From positions 62,001-126,000 of the forward strand of contig CAWFOC010000004.1 in assembly GCA_963817395.1 (NCBI GenBank): 64,000 bases of DNA, written 5' to 3'. Source of the stretch: CAWGYQ01 sp963817395 (GTDB taxonomy: Bacteria; Acidobacteriota; Vicinamibacteria; Vicinamibacterales; CAVPJW01). The notes below the pieces were generated by a model, which made no database searches, was not told the origin of the DNA, and was given only the letters and a program-made list of their open reading frames with translations. Shown here in pieces: positions 38,469 to 49,300 of this stretch (its first letter is position 1; every line of letters begins with the position of its first letter). A program made the position numbers and the translations under genes.

Positions 38469-39792
38469 CGCGGATTCCGTTGTGAGGACGCAAGGCGAAA
38501 CCGACATCCGGCCGGACCGTCTGATCGGGCTCCAGCTCGAATTTCAGTCGCGACGCCAGCGTTGCGAGGACCAGAACACACTCCAATTCGGCAAGAGGCT
38601 CGCCGAGGCACACATGCGGCCCGCCGCCGAAGGGAAAGTACCTGAAGCGCCGCCGCTCCGAATCTGCCTGTTCCTCGAATCGGTCCGGGTTGAATGCTTC
38701 GGGTTGTGAAAAGTAGGTCGGATTGCGGTGCACGATGTATTGACACAGGAACAGTTTCGTTCCTCGCTGCACCTGCACGCCGCACGGCAACATATCCGAG
38801 GCGAGCGCGGTCCGAACAAAGTTCCACGCGGGCGGGTACAAGCGCAGGGATTCCTTGAACACAGCTGCCGTGTATCGCAGTCTCGGCAGATCGCCGGCGC
38901 ATGGCAGCCTGTCGCCCAGGATATCGCGCAACTCCGAGGCCAGCCTTGCCTCGACGTCAGGATGCTCGGCCAGCAGGTACCACGTCCACGTCAACGCGAT
39001 ACCGATCGTTTCGAACCCGGTATCCATGAACGTCAGCGCTTCTGCGCGAATCTCGGCGTCGGTCATGGAGGTGCCATCGTCGTACCGCGTCCGGATCCAT
39101 TGAGAAAGCATGTCATCAGCGTGTTCGGTCGATTCGCGCCGCATGTGGAGCGCACGTGACAGAGCGACGTCGATGTGCCGTATCGCCTTGCGGTAACCGA
39201 ACAGGACTCGGGCGGGTTGGTACTGCGCCGGCAGAACGGCGCCGACAATGTGTTCGTGATAGCGCCGCCGTGTGCTGATGGCGTCCAGCAGCGTGCTGTC
39301 GTCGCGCTCGATGTCGCTCCCAAACAGCACGTGCGTCATGATGCGCCGCGCCAGGAGCCGCATGTGGTCCGCAATATTCAGCCGCTCGCCGTCCTGACGA
39401 TCGGTACGCCATCGGTCCACGGCGTCGGTGACCACCGTGCCGAATACCTCGATTGCCCTGGAATGAAACGATGGCTGCAGGGCTCGTCGTCGTTTGCGAT
39501 GTTCTTCTCCGAGACTGGTCAACACACTCTCGCCGAGCGCTCGGCGGCCGAGCGCGCCGCTGATGCGAAGGGTCTTCGCATAACGGTCGGCGTGTGTGAC
39601 CAGGACGTGTCGGATATCGTCGGGATTCGTCAGCAGGAGAGTCGGCTTGCCGATGTGAAGCTTGACGACATCGCCATATTCGCGAGCACATCTCACCAGA
39701 AATCCCAATGGGTCATACCAGTAGTGTAGGAGGTGGCCCAGCAATGGGATCCCGGGTGGACCGCAAAAACGACGTGTCGGAGCCATGCTCAC
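38434..39792 (-). CDS. cytochrome P450
   Basis: A 452-residue class I-type P450. The haem loop is FPFGGGPHVCLGEPLA (FxxGxxxCxG), the K-helix ExxR is in FKESLRLYPP, and the I-helix reads TFMDTGFETIGIALTW, a variant of the usual A/G-G-x-D/E-T-T. No membrane anchor is visible at the N-terminus. It is convergent with the glycosyltransferase operon and could hydroxylate its product. No ferredoxin or reductase gene is nearby, so it must borrow electron partners. Confidence 0.92.
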   Translation of the reverse strand: MSMAPTRRFCGPPGIPLLGHLLHYWYDPLGFLVRCAREYGDVVKLHIGKPTLLLTNPDDIRHVLVTHADRYAKTLRISGALGRRALGESVLTSLGEEHRKRRRALQPSFHSRAIEVFGTVVTDAVDRWRTDRQDGERLNIADHMRLLARRIMTHVLFGSDIERDDSTLLDAISTRRRYHEHIVGAVLPAQYQPARVLFGYRKAIRHIDVALSRALHMRRESTEHADDMLSQWIRTRYDDGTSMTDAEIRAEALTFMDTGFETIGIALTWTWYLLAEHPDVEARLASELRDILGDRLPCAGDLPRLRYTAAVFKESLRLYPPAWNFVRTALASDMLPCGVQVQRGTKLFLCQYIVHRNPTYFSQPEAFNPDRFEEQADSERRRFRYFPFGGGPHVCLGEPLAELECVLVLATLASRLKFELEPDQTVRPDVGFALRPHNGIRVRVMRKPAPGA

Positions 39793-39892
39793 TGACTGGG
39801 TGCGACGGAAGTGGTCCGGCCCCCTTGAACGCGATGCAGATCAGCGGGACAGGCGGCGCCGTCGCTCGAAGATACCTGTGGTTCGCGTCGGC

Positions 39893-40636
39893 CTACCGGA
39901 TCACGGGTGGCTCAATAATCTCGTCAGCCATCCGGGTGATTCGATATGAGACATCATAGGCAAAGTAACCGAGCGCTAATGTCGACGTGCCACAGGTCTC
40001 GCCGAGGATAGTGATTTGTTCCGAGCAATTGTCGATGCGAATTTTGTTCGTGTGTGTATCGCCGGCGCGCGGCATGGATGTCACGAGATCGTTCTGCGAG
40101 AAGGACATTCTGTGGCGGCTCAGTAGTGAGCAGTTGTCTTCAGCCATACAGGAGTCGGTCAGATCAAAAGAGCTGAACCGATCTACATCATTCGCTTCAG
40201 GGCGGATGCAGAAGGCACCACCAATCCCGCTAATGAAGTCCTCCTCGTAGAGGGACACCGTCACAGTTACAGGCCCGGTACCACCCGCCGGGAAGCACGA
40301 CCACGAGCCATTCCGTTGCCCGTCAGTGTCCTCCGCGGGCCACATGCAGCGATTTCCCGAGAGAAAGGCTCTGGTCTCTCCGACGTCGAGCCCGCTGTAG
40401 ACGCCCGTGAACATTTCCTGTCCAGCCGCTTCGAAGACCACCCTGATTTCGTCTGCCCCCAAGAAATTGACGCCGGTTTCGTCGATCACCCGCATGTCTG
40501 TGGCTTCAATGATGAACCGCGGCTGCCTTCTTATCAGGGCATCGTTCCCCGGCTGCGTCGTTACGACAGTTGGTAAGGGTGTCACAGCGAGGAACAACGT
40601 CGCGAGCAACATTCCGCCGATCCACGAATAGCTCAT
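39893..40636 (-). CDS. secreted cysteine-containing hypothetical protein
   Basis: From the Met at 40636 a signal peptide (SWIGGMLLATLFLAVTPLP) precedes about 220 residues with eight cysteines (for example RCMWPAEDTD, SWSCFPAGG, CIRPEAND, DSCMAEDNCS, NCSEQ, ETCGTS), probably four disulfides. Strand-rich sequence and a terminal aromatic-hydrophobic stretch suggest a periplasmic or surface beta-sandwich. No family recognised. The gene is intact. Start at 40672 is also possible but gives no better leader. Confidence 0.6.
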   Translation of the reverse strand: MSYSWIGGMLLATLFLAVTPLPTVVTTQPGNDALIRRQPRFIIEATDMRVIDETGVNFLGADEIRVVFEAAGQEMFTGVYSGLDVGETRAFLSGNRCMWPAEDTDGQRNGSWSCFPAGGTGPVTVTVSLYEEDFISGIGGAFCIRPEANDVDRFSSFDLTDSCMAEDNCSLLSRHRMSFSQNDLVTSMPRAGDTHTNKIRIDNCSEQITILGETCGTSTLALGYFAYDVSYRITRMADEIIEPPVIR

Positions 40637-40839
40637 CGTGACCTCACGCTTCGAGCGCGTCGCAGTTGACAACCGAGCGTGCGTGGACGCTATCCGAAGT
40701 ATCGCTCGTCGTCAACAAGTGGTCATGACCTCCGCGTGGTGATGACACTGAAGCCCTCTTCGCAAGGCCTGGTTGAACTTGGACTGGATGTGGGCCGTGG
40801 CGTTGGTGGCCAGAAGGATCGTGCCCGTTGAAGTGGAGG

Positions 40840-41892
40840 TCAGCCGTCCGCTTTTCGCCGGCTGCGCCACGAGGCCGGTGTCACACCGGTCACCTTCTTG
40901 AACGCGCGGCAGAACGCCGCTTCGGACTCGTAGCCGACCTCGCTGGCGACAGCGCTCACCGGTGCGGCGCCTGCCGCGAGCCGGCTCGCGGCCAGCTGTA
41001 TCCGCCAGCGCGTCAGGTACAGCATCGGTGGATGGCCGACGAAGGACGTGAAGCGTTCGGCCAGTACCGAGCGTGATGCGCCGACCTCGCGCGCCAGCTC
41101 CGGCAACGTCCAACCGCGTGCAGGCTCGGCATGCAATCGCGCGAGCGCACGCCCCACGACTGGGTCTCGCAAGCCACCCAACCAACTGAGACCGCTGTCC
41201 GACGCGGCCGTCAAATGGCTGCGCAGCACTTCGACGAACACGAGCTCCGCGATCCGGAGCAGCACCGACCGGCTGCCGGGGCGGGCGCGGTTCGACTCCG
41301 ACACCGCGAATTCGAGCAGTGCGTTCAGCCGGGGCCTGGAGTCATCGTGGACGCGCACCCGCAAGAGCGAAGGCAGCGCGGTCAGAACCGGGTTGAACGG
41401 TAGTGCATCACAGCCAAGAAAGCCGCAGACGAGCTGGATGCGTTCCGATCCATCCCCGCCCTCGGTGACGACGAACGGGAGATGGCCATTGGCCATAGCC
41501 CGAAACCACCCAAGCGCATCATCCCGGGTCCAGCCGGTACGGAGGCCGCACACGCTCGCGAGTTGGTACTCGTGTCCATGCGGGACGATGAGCACGTCGC
41601 CCGTTTCGAGGCGCAACGGGGCATGCCCCGGCGACTCGCACCAGCAGGTTCCCTGCCGAACGACGTGATACGACACCACGTGCTGGGCCGACGGAAGGAT
41701 GACGGGTCCGAGATGCGTTGACGCCGGTGCTTCTGCAACCCACGGCGTGCGGGCATCCACGAGGAAGAAGAGAGCTCCTGTCAGTCTTACGACTTCGAGC
41801 ACATCCGACAACGTGTCCGATGGGTCGTGCGGGAGCTCCGGCCCGGGAGGCGCCTTTGCGAGACCAGCCGGGCTGGTGTGATCGCCGGCCAT
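40840..41892 (-). CDS. AraC-family transcriptional regulator
   Basis: A 350-residue regulator from the Met at 41892 (MAGDHTSPAG). The N-terminal half is a cupin ligand-binding domain (VLIVPHGHEYQLASVCG; RLTGALFFLVDARTPWV). The C-terminal third has two helix-turn-helix motifs (WTLPELAREVGASRSVLAER; PVSAVASEVGYESEAAFCRA) ending GVTPASWRSRRK. This is the Cupin_6 plus AraC arrangement, usually activating a neighbouring gene in response to a small molecule. It is divergent from the methyltransferase gene at 42040, which is a likely target. Confidence 0.88.
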   Translation of the reverse strand: MAGDHTSPAGLAKAPPGPELPHDPSDTLSDVLEVVRLTGALFFLVDARTPWVAEAPASTHLGPVILPSAQHVVSYHVVRQGTCWCESPGHAPLRLETGDVLIVPHGHEYQLASVCGLRTGWTRDDALGWFRAMANGHLPFVVTEGGDGSERIQLVCGFLGCDALPFNPVLTALPSLLRVRVHDDSRPRLNALLEFAVSESNRARPGSRSVLLRIAELVFVEVLRSHLTAASDSGLSWLGGLRDPVVGRALARLHAEPARGWTLPELAREVGASRSVLAERFTSFVGHPPMLYLTRWRIQLAASRLAAGAAPVSAVASEVGYESEAAFCRAFKKVTGVTPASWRSRRKADG

Positions 41893-42039
41893 TCTGGCCA
41901 TCCTACACCGCGCTGACACGCACCCGGACGATCGGGCAAGCGAACCGGACGCTCGGGGCTGGCGTCGATTGGCGCTCACGCCTAGTGTGGACCTGCCAAC
42001 ACCAGTGCCGCGACACACAGATTGGAAACGAGGACGGTG

Positions 42040-42874
42040 ATGTCATCAAGCTTGACGCAGGGCGAAAGCGTCGTGAAGGCAGCCCATCGGGCGATGTGGG
42101 CGATGGGCGACTACGATCGGTTCGCGCGCGCAACCGTGTGGGAGCTTGGGCCGTTGCTCGTCGAGGAGTGTGGCATCGGCCCCGGGGACCGTGTGCTCGA
42201 CGTGGCCGCCGGCACGGGGAACATCGCCATCCGCGCCGCCATGAGAGGTGCGTCGGTGGTCGCGTGCGATTTGACGCCGGAACACTTCGCGCAGGGCCGG
42301 CGCGGAGCCGCGGCGGCAGGCGTGAATCTGGAGTGGATCGAAGGCGATGCGGAAGCGCTGCCCTTCGATGACAGCGCGTTCGACGTCGTGACATCGTGCT
42401 TCGGTGCCATGTTTGCGCCGGATCACGGGGCGACGGCTGATGAGCTCGTGCGCGTCTGCCGACCGGGAGGCACGATCGGACTGATCAGCTTCACGCCGGA
42501 AGGCACGGGCGGCGAGTTCTTCGCGCTGCTCGCTCCCTACGCGCCTCGGCCGCCCTCAGGCGCGAGCGCCCCGGTGCTCTGGGGAAGCGAAGAGTACGGT
42601 ACGTGAGCGGTTCGACGGCCGGCTCAGCCCGCTGACCCTCAGTCGACGGACGTATGTCGAGCGCGCGCAGAGTCCCGAAGACTACTGCCGCCTGTTCATG
42701 GAAGCGTTTGGCCCTCTGGTCGCGATTCGCGCAAGTCTGAACGACGCCCCGGACCGGCGAGCCGAGCTCGATCGGCGGCTCCTCGAAGCAGTCATTCGCT
42801 GGAACCGAGGCCGAGAGACGGGGCCAGTCGAGGTTGCGTACGAGTATCTGCTCGCCGTCGGCACCCGGATCTGA
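42040..42874 (+). CDS. class I SAM-dependent methyltransferase (UbiE-like; frameshifted)
   Basis: The start at 42040 (ATGTCATCAAGC) follows GAGGACGG and an in-frame earlier ATG at 42022. Motif I is RVLDVAAGTGNIAIRAA, then VACDLTPEHF, EGDAEALPFDDSAFDVV and the post-motif VRVCRPGG. An indel near 42,600 breaks the frame after WGSEEYGT, and the next frame supplies about 90 residues (RFDGRLSPLTLSRRTYVE to YEYLLAVGTRI) to the TGA at 42874. The C-terminus resembles those of methyltransferases in which a helical cap follows the core. Divergent from an AraC regulator. Confidence 0.75.
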
Positions 42875-42912
42875 AGGAGCAGCGGGCGTCGAGGTCTGGA
42901 GGCTCTGCCCAG

Positions 42913-43617
42913 CTAGCGTCCAGGCTGGGCCTGTGATGCGAAGACCCGATGGCCGTTGATGTGTGTATACGTGTAAGTCATGCGCAACGTGGCGGGTCCC
43001 AGAAAGCGCACCTGAGCTCGAGACTCCAGTGCAACCGGGACGACTGCGCCATCAATCCGGTCATACGACCGAACGATCTGAACGTCTTTGATCCAGAACG
43101 AAGGGCTCCTGGCCAGGCGTCCCTGCACTCGCACCAGGCGCCCATCGTCGGGCTGCAGGAACATGATGCCTGACACGAGGACTCGTTCCTTGCGGCGGGG
43201 TGACAGCAGGATATTGACGAGTCCTTCGTCGTCGACGCCATTAGGCTCAAACACGTAGTTCGAAGGCGCGAGCGTCGAACGGCCCATTTCACCGAGAGCG
43301 ATAACGTTCCGCTCGCCCTCCAGCACGGCTCGCAGCCCCTTCGATCGAATCGACTCTGATCCACCTTCCGCCGTGATCTGGTATCGGAAGCCCATCTGAG
43401 GTGAGTATTCCGTGACCGCTTCCACCCACCCGGTTCGGTTGCCGTGCTCGGCCTCGAGCCGACGGATGGCTCGATAGGGAGGTTGCGTATCGTCCTGCGC
43501 GAGAAATTGCTGAATGGAATGATCGGCAGCGTCCGGGGCGGTCGCGTGAAGGCTCGAGGCCACAGCCACCGTCACGAGGAGCAGAACCGCGAGAGGTCCG
43601 CGCCGATAATTGCCCAC
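42913..43617 (-). CDS. secreted LolA/outer-membrane-lipoprotein-sorting-like protein
   Basis: From a GTG at 43617 the protein has a signal helix (GPLAVLLLVTVAVASSLHA) and a beta-rich body (GFRYQITAEGGSESIRSKGL, LVSGIMFLQPDDGRLVRVQG, RFLGPATLRMTYTYTHINGH). Strand pattern and length (about 235 residues) resemble the LolA/LolB lipoprotein-carrier fold, but no conserved residue proves it. An upstream ATG at 43704 would add a non-leader N-terminus. It is divergent from the hydrolase gene. Possibly handles a lipoprotein or lipid in the periplasm. Confidence 0.55.
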   Translation of the reverse strand: MGNYRRGPLAVLLLVTVAVASSLHATAPDAADHSIQQFLAQDDTQPPYRAIRRLEAEHGNRTGWVEAVTEYSPQMGFRYQITAEGGSESIRSKGLRAVLEGERNVIALGEMGRSTLAPSNYVFEPNGVDDEGLVNILLSPRRKERVLVSGIMFLQPDDGRLVRVQGRLARSPSFWIKDVQIVRSYDRIDGAVVPVALESRAQVRFLGPATLRMTYTYTHINGHRVFASQAQPGR

Positions 43618-43747
43618 CCTCGCAGACTGTGCAACGTCAGTGCCATGAACCAGGCTCGACAGTAGACAATCCTGCGCAAGGGCTTCGATTTCTTTCCGGC
43701 GCATGATGCAATGGTTACGGCGGGTCTTCATACCGAAGGAGAGATTC

Positions 43748-44573
43748 ATGACGAACACCATCACCACGAGCGACGACACCAACATCTACTTCAAGGACTG
43801 GGGCACCGGTCAGCCCGTCGTTTTCAGTCATGGCTGGCCGCTCACTGCGGATGCCTGGGAAGATCAGATGCTGTTTCTCGGCCAGCGCGGATTCCGCGTC
43901 ATCGCTCATGACCGCCGCGGTCACGGCCGGTCGAGCCAGCCGTGGAACGGGAACGACATGGACACGTACGCGGATGATCTCGCTGCGCTCGTCACAAAGC
44001 TTGATCTCAAGGACGCGGTCCATGTCGGACACTCCACCGGAGGCGGCGAAGTTGCCCGCTACGTCGCCCGTCACGGCACGAAGCGCGTGGCCAAGGTGGT
44101 TCTCATCGGCGCGATTACTCCGCTGATGCTGAAGACCGTGGCGAATCCCGGCGGTCTCGCCATGGAGGTCTTTGACGGGATTCGCTCGAATGTTCTGGCG
44201 GACCGTTCTCAATTTTTCAAGGATCTCACCGGACCGTTCTACGGAGCGAATCAGGCCGAACGCGAAGGTGTCGCAGGGTCTGCGAGACTCGTTCTGGCTT
44301 CAAGGAATGCAGGCGGGCTTCAAGAACGTCTACGACTGCATCAAGGCGTTTTCGGAAACGGATCAGACCGACGATCTCAGGAAGCTCAGCGTGCCGACGT
44401 TGATCATTCACGGCGACGACGACCAGATTGTGCCGATTGGCGCGTCTGCGCATGCCGCGGTCAAGCTGGTGCCGGGCGCACGGCTCAAGGTGTATGCCGG
44501 GGGCGGACACGGCCTGTGCAGCACGAACAAGGATCAAGTCAACGCCGATCTCCTCGAATTCCTGAAGTCGTAG
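43748..44573 (+). CDS. alpha/beta hydrolase, non-haem chloroperoxidase-like (frameshifted)
   Basis: The ATG at 43748 begins TNTITTSDDTNIYFKDWG with the oxyanion motif SHGWPLTADAW, the nucleophile elbow VGHSTGGGEVARY (Ser), and, after a frame change near 44,265, the acid-region LSVPTLIIHGDDDQIVP and the catalytic His in GGGHGLCSTNK. This is a complete triad of the perhydrolase/chloroperoxidase group, which hydrolyses esters or makes peracids. The gene is otherwise collinear, so the break is probably an indel. Confidence 0.82.
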
Positions 44574-44753
44574 GTGGCCGCTGTGTGGCCACGGGCCTGC
44601 TTCCAGCCGCGAATTGTTGGGTTTCGTCGATTCGCCAGTGATGGTCTTCTGATAAGCTGACGTGCCCTTGCTAAAGCGCAGTCGCATGCGGCTCGCATGG
44701 ATGGTGGCGTTCTTGTTCCCGCGTTGATTTACAGGCGACCACGGAGGAGCGTG

Positions 44754-45227
44754 ATGATGACGAAAATGGTGACGACGTTCGCGATGGCGTTCGGTCTGGC
44801 CCTGCCGTTGATGGCCCAGACCACGACGACGACCAACATGGAGATCCTGAGGGAGAAGCTCAAGGCGGACAAGAAGCTGGTAGTCGCCCAGAACCTGCAG
44901 CTCACCGACGCTGAGGGCGCCGCTTTCTGGCCGGTGTACGAGGCGTACCAGAAAGACTTGCAGCAGATCAACCAGCGCATGACGGCGGTCGTAAAGGAGT
45001 ACGCCGACGCCTACAACAAGGGGCCCGTCGCCAACGACCTGGCGAAGAAGCTTCTCGACGAGGCTGTTGCGATAGACGAGGCAGAGGCGAAGTTGAAGAG
45101 CGCGCTTGTGCCAAAAGTTCTTGCGGTACTCCCGGCCACGAAAACGGCCCGCTACATCCAGATTGAAAGCAAGATTCGGGCGCTCGTGCGCTACGAGCTG
45201 GCTGAGGGCATACCGCTTGTCCAGTAG
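44754..45227 (+). CDS. small secreted helical protein
   Basis: GGAGGAGCG lies just before the ATGATG at 44754. After a leader (TTFAMAFGLALPLMAQ) about 130 residues are strongly helical (VVAQNLQLTDAEGAAFWPVY, KKLLDEAVAIDEAEAKLKSA), resembling small periplasmic Spy/LTXXQ-like bundles without their signature. Function unknown. It precedes another secreted protein by 54 bases on the same strand, so the two may form an operon. Confidence 0.65.
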   Translation: MMTKMVTTFAMAFGLALPLMAQTTTTTNMEILREKLKADKKLVVAQNLQLTDAEGAAFWPVYEAYQKDLQQINQRMTAVVKEYADAYNKGPVANDLAKKLLDEAVAIDEAEAKLKSALVPKVLAVLPATKTARYIQIESKIRALVRYELAEGIPLVQ

Positions 45228-45281
45228 GAACTGTTGAACGGCAGCGGCGGTCATACGTCATCAAACACAGGAGGCACGACG

Positions 45282-45763
45282 ATGCGCACAGGAATTCGCC
45301 GGGGGGCTTGGTTCACGGCGGCCGCAATTATCTTGGTGATTGCCTTTGGGGGCACGACGTTCGGCCAGGCGGTTGGCACCTGGAAACTCAACCTGGCGAA
45401 ATCGACGTATCAACAGGGTCAGGCGCCAAAAAGCGCAACCCTCGTGTACGAGGCGGCGGGTGAAGGTATCAAGGTGACGGTGGACCAGATGCCGGCCGAG
45501 CGGCCCCGCCGATCCACTACGCCTACACGGCGAACTATGACGGGAAGGATGTTCCGGTGGTCGGCAACCCGAATGCCGATATGGCGGCTCGCTCGCGAGT
45601 GAATGCCACCACGACGAAGCTGGTCAACAAGAAGGGTGGACAAGTCATGTCCACTGTGACGATTGCCGTCTCCGAGGATGGGAAGACGCTGACGATCACC
45701 ACCACAGGCAAGGATACCAAGGGGCAGAGCGTCGACAGCGTCGCGATCTACGACAAGCAGTGA
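45282..45763 (+). CDS. small secreted beta-rich protein (frameshifted)
   Basis: From ATG 45282 a signal peptide (WFTAAAIILVIAFGGTTFGQ) leads into VGTWKLNLAKSTYQQGQAPK, a motif common in short secreted proteins of Acidobacteriota. An indel near 45,500 shifts frame to the part DGKDVPVVGNPNADM, then VSEDGKTLTITTTGKDTKGQ. About 160 residues in all. The repeated strand pattern suggests a lipocalin-like or half-barrel fold, but no family was recognised. Follows the helical secreted protein, with a strong hairpin after it. Confidence 0.6.
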
Positions 45764-45777
45764 GAACACGGCCATTC

Positions 45778-45802
45778 GACTGGGTGCGCCCCGCACCCAG
45801 TC
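45778..45802. terminator. bidirectional intrinsic terminator-like hairpin
   Basis: A perfect 11-bp stem GACTGGGTGCG / CGCACCCAGTC with a three-base loop sits 15 bases after the plus-strand stop and between two converging genes (stops at 45763 and 45928). The tail lacks a long T-run, so it may need Rho or act partly by blocking. Confidence 0.65.
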
Positions 45803-45927
45803 AGCTACCGTACCGCGCGCCTTCTCCTCGCGTAAGTCGCCAAGCCTTCAATAGCCGCCGCGATGTTCGCGGCGATAAGCCCGGGATAAGCCGGCAAGAA
45901 GACGGACCGAGGGTGAGGGACGAGGGT

Positions 45928-46317
45928 TCAGGAGAGGCCCGCCGGAGCGGCGTCCAGGCCGATGCGGCTTCTGAGCACGTTGAAGTCGATGGGCTTCGTC
46001 AGGTAGTCGTCGCACCCGTACTCGACAGCGCGCTGGTGACTCTCCGCGTCGCCGTAGGCCGTGATCATGTAGACCTTCAGCTGCGGGTATGTCTCCTTGA
46101 CGGCCCTGAGCAGCTCGAGGCCGTTCATGCCGGGCATGTTGATGTCGGAGAGGATCAGCACGATGTCGGCGATGCCGCGGTTGGAGAGCAGCGCCAGCGC
46201 TTCCTCCCCCGAAAAGGCGAAGTGCATCTGCAGCAGCCCCTGACGCACCTCGCGCCTGAACCGCTGCTCGAACAGCGTCTGCACGTCCCGCTCGTCGTCC
46301 ACAATCACGATGTTCAT
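45928..46317 (-). CDS. stand-alone response-regulator receiver (CheY-like)
   Basis: A 129-residue receiver with the acidic pair at residues 7-8 (VIVDDER), the phosphoacceptor Asp58 in LILSDINMPG, Thr86 in MITAYGD and Lys108 in LTKPIDF. No output domain. It follows the large sensor kinase by 33 bases and is similar to the receiver on the REC-PP2C protein upstream (compare RFRREVRQGL with RFRREIRDRT), so the two were probably duplicated. Likely a phospho-relay or feedback component of the operon. Confidence 0.85.
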   Translation of the reverse strand: MNIVIVDDERDVQTLFEQRFRREVRQGLLQMHFAFSGEEALALLSNRGIADIVLILSDINMPGMNGLELLRAVKETYPQLKVYMITAYGDAESHQRAVEYGCDDYLTKPIDFNVLRSRIGLDAAPAGLS

Positions 46318-46350
46318 GTGCGTTCCTGTCGCGTTCGAGCGCGTCGCCGT

Positions 46351-49300
46351 TCAGGCGAGTGCCGCTTCGCTGCGGTCCACTACCGCCCCTTTCACCCGGG
46401 GCAGGCGAATCACGAACTCCGTGAACTGCCCGGGCGACGAGTCCACGTCGAGCGTGCCGTGGTGCTGTTGCACGACAATGTCGTGGCTGATGGAGAGGCC
46501 CAGGCCCGTACCCTGGCCCGTGGGCTTGGTTGTGAAGAACGGGTTGAAGATGCGGTCCCGGATTTCCTGCGGAATGCCCTCGCCGTTGTCGCGCACGCGG
46601 ATCTCGACCGTGTCGCCGACGCTCTTCGTCGACACTGACAGCGTCGGCATGTAGTCGCGCTGGCCCTGTTCGTCGAGCGCCTTCTTCCTCTCGTGCGTCG
46701 CGTAGCAGGCGTTGTTCACGATATTCAGAAAGACCCGGCTCAGGTCCTGTGGCACCGCCTGGATGGTCCCGACGGTTGGATCGTACGCGCGTTCGACCGT
46801 GAGATTGAACGAGGAGTCCTGCGCCCGCATGCCGTGGTACGACAGGTTGACGTATTCCTCCAGCAGCGCGTTGACGTCGGTGTCCTGACGCTCTCCTGAC
46901 TGACCCCGTGAATGCAGCAGCATGCCGCGCACGATGCTGTCGGCGCGCCGGCCGTGATCGTTGATCTTGCGCGCGTTCATCCGGAGATCCGCCGCCAGCG
47001 CTCTGCAGCAGCTCGAAATCCGCCGGATCGATCCGGTCCTTCACGCGCTCGATTTCCTGCCGCAGCTCCTCGGCCAGCTCCGTCGACAACTCGGCAAAGT
47101 TGTTCACGAAGTTGAGCGGGTTCTTGATCTCGTGGGCGATGCCGGCCGTCAGCGCGCCGAGCGAGGCGAGCTTCTCCTGCACGACCAGCTGTTCCTGCAT
47201 GGATTTCAGGCGATCGAGCGTGTCGTTCAGCTGCCGGTAGGCATCGGCGTTCTCGAGCGCGATGGTGGCGTAGGTGGCGAGGTTGCGCAGGATGTTGAGG
47301 TGATAGTCCGTGTATGCGTGCGTTCGGAAGCTCTGCGCGGTGATCACGCCGATCGCCCGGTCCTTGTGCACGAGCGGCAGGTAGAGCAACGACGCGACGG
47401 GGTTACCGGCAACCGGCGGCTTGTAGTTCTTGATGTAGCGCGAGTGCTGGCGTGGCATGTCCTCGATGACGATTTCCTGCCGGCGCGTATAGCAGACCAC
47501 CGCGAGCCGCGACTCATCGTCGAGCCGGTAGCTGAACGGCGGCAGCTGTGCGCCGTTCTCCTTCGTGGCCGGGAAGTCGAGCCGGCCCTCGGCCTCGTTG
47601 TAGAGACCGATGCCGAACACGGCCGCATCCATCAGCGAGTTCACGTTCTGGTACACCGTGCTGATGATCTCTTCGCTCGAGAGTTTGGCCGTGATGTCGC
47701 GGCCAATCCTGCTGAGCAGCTCGACGTTGTCGTAGGCCTGCTCAACCTGTTCCTTCTGCTGCTGCAGAGCGGTCGACTTCTCCTGCAGCGTGACGAGCGT
47801 CCGCGCCTTGGTGACCGCCGCCATGGCGTGCTCGCGCAGGCGCGTCAGCCGCTGCAGATCCGAATGGTTGAACGCGTTCGGATCGTCGGAGGTTGTCGAA
47901 CACGAGCAGACCTTCCAGCCGGCCCTGGAACGCGACCGTCATGGCCACCATCGCCTTGGGTGTCGGCACTCCGGCGATCGGGGCCCGTCCGTCCTGGTCG
48001 ACCGGACGGACGATGTACACGCCCTTCTCGACCCGCTCGGTGCCTTCGGCATACCGCCGGGTGACCTCCGCCTCGGTCAGCGTCACCCCCTTGAACTGGT
48101 CGGGGAGATAGCCTGTGTGGCTGGCGAACACGAACGAGTCGGTGGCCAGGTCGCGCACGAGGAACGCGGCCTTCTGCGCCTGCGGCACGAGCTTCATCCC
48201 CTGCTCGAGCAGCGCATGCAGCACGTTCTGCAGCCCTTCCTCCCGGTTGATGATCTTGACGATGTCGTCGATCGTGCGCAGCTCCTCGGCCTGCGTGCGC
48301 ACCTCGGCCTCGCGGTCGCGAATCTCCCGGGTGCGGTCGGCCACGACTCCTTCGAGGCGACGGCTCTCGGTCCTGAGCGCGCGGGTTCTGACCGCCACCA
48401 ATCCGAAGACTGCGCCGCCGACGCCGAGGACGTACAAGGAGTACGCCCACCACGTGAAGTACCACGGCGGTGTGATGCTGAACGCGTACACGGCCTCGGC
48501 GCTGTCGTGTTGGTACAGGTTGCGCGCCCTGACGCGGAAGCGAAAGGTACCCGAGGGCAGGTTGGTGTAGTCCCGCTTCGACTCCGACGTCCAGAGCAGA
48601 CCAGTGCGAGTCGAAGCCTTCGAGCATCGACTGGTACTGCGTGGTACGGACGTCGTCATAGGTGGCGGCCGTGAATTCGAATCGGAGCGCGTTGTCGCCG
48701 GCCGCGAGCTGGGGTGGAACTCCGCCCTCGGCGAGTGCCCCTCCGAACAGCACCCGTCCGTCATTCACGGTGACGCGTCGAATCAGCGCGGGGTAGTCCG
48801 TCGAGTAGTTCTTCCGCACCGACGGGTCGTAACGTATGAGCCCGTCATCTCTGGCGAACCAGACAATACCGTCGGGCTCGACGGAAATCTTCGACACGGC
48901 AAGATCCGAGAATCGAAGTAACGCCGTCTTGTCGGCGACATACGACCGATCACTCTGCCGGCGGAACACGGCCGTTTCCTTCCCGAAGTTCGCCCACACG
49001 TTTCCCGAAGCGTCCTCGGCCATGGCAGATTCATCCTGGGTGCCACCGACGGCGATACCTTTGAAGCGGTCGTCCGGTGTGAACCGCTGGGTGTGTTCGT
49101 CGAAATGGAAGACGCCCTGCTTCATGACAAACACGGGGCGACCGGCGATGGAGTAGGTTGCGACACCGTTGTCGCCGGCGAGACCGGCCGCCTTGCCGAA
49201 TCGCTCGATGCGCGGATGCTCGAAGGACCCATCGGGGAACTGCACGCGAAGCGTTCCCTGCGCACCGGTGCCGAGCCAGAGCACGCCGGGTGTCGGCTCC

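Noticed and set aside
44226..45254. A 342-residue minus-strand open frame
   Set aside because: Overlaps two plus-strand genes with ribosome-binding sites and signal peptides; no recognisable domain.
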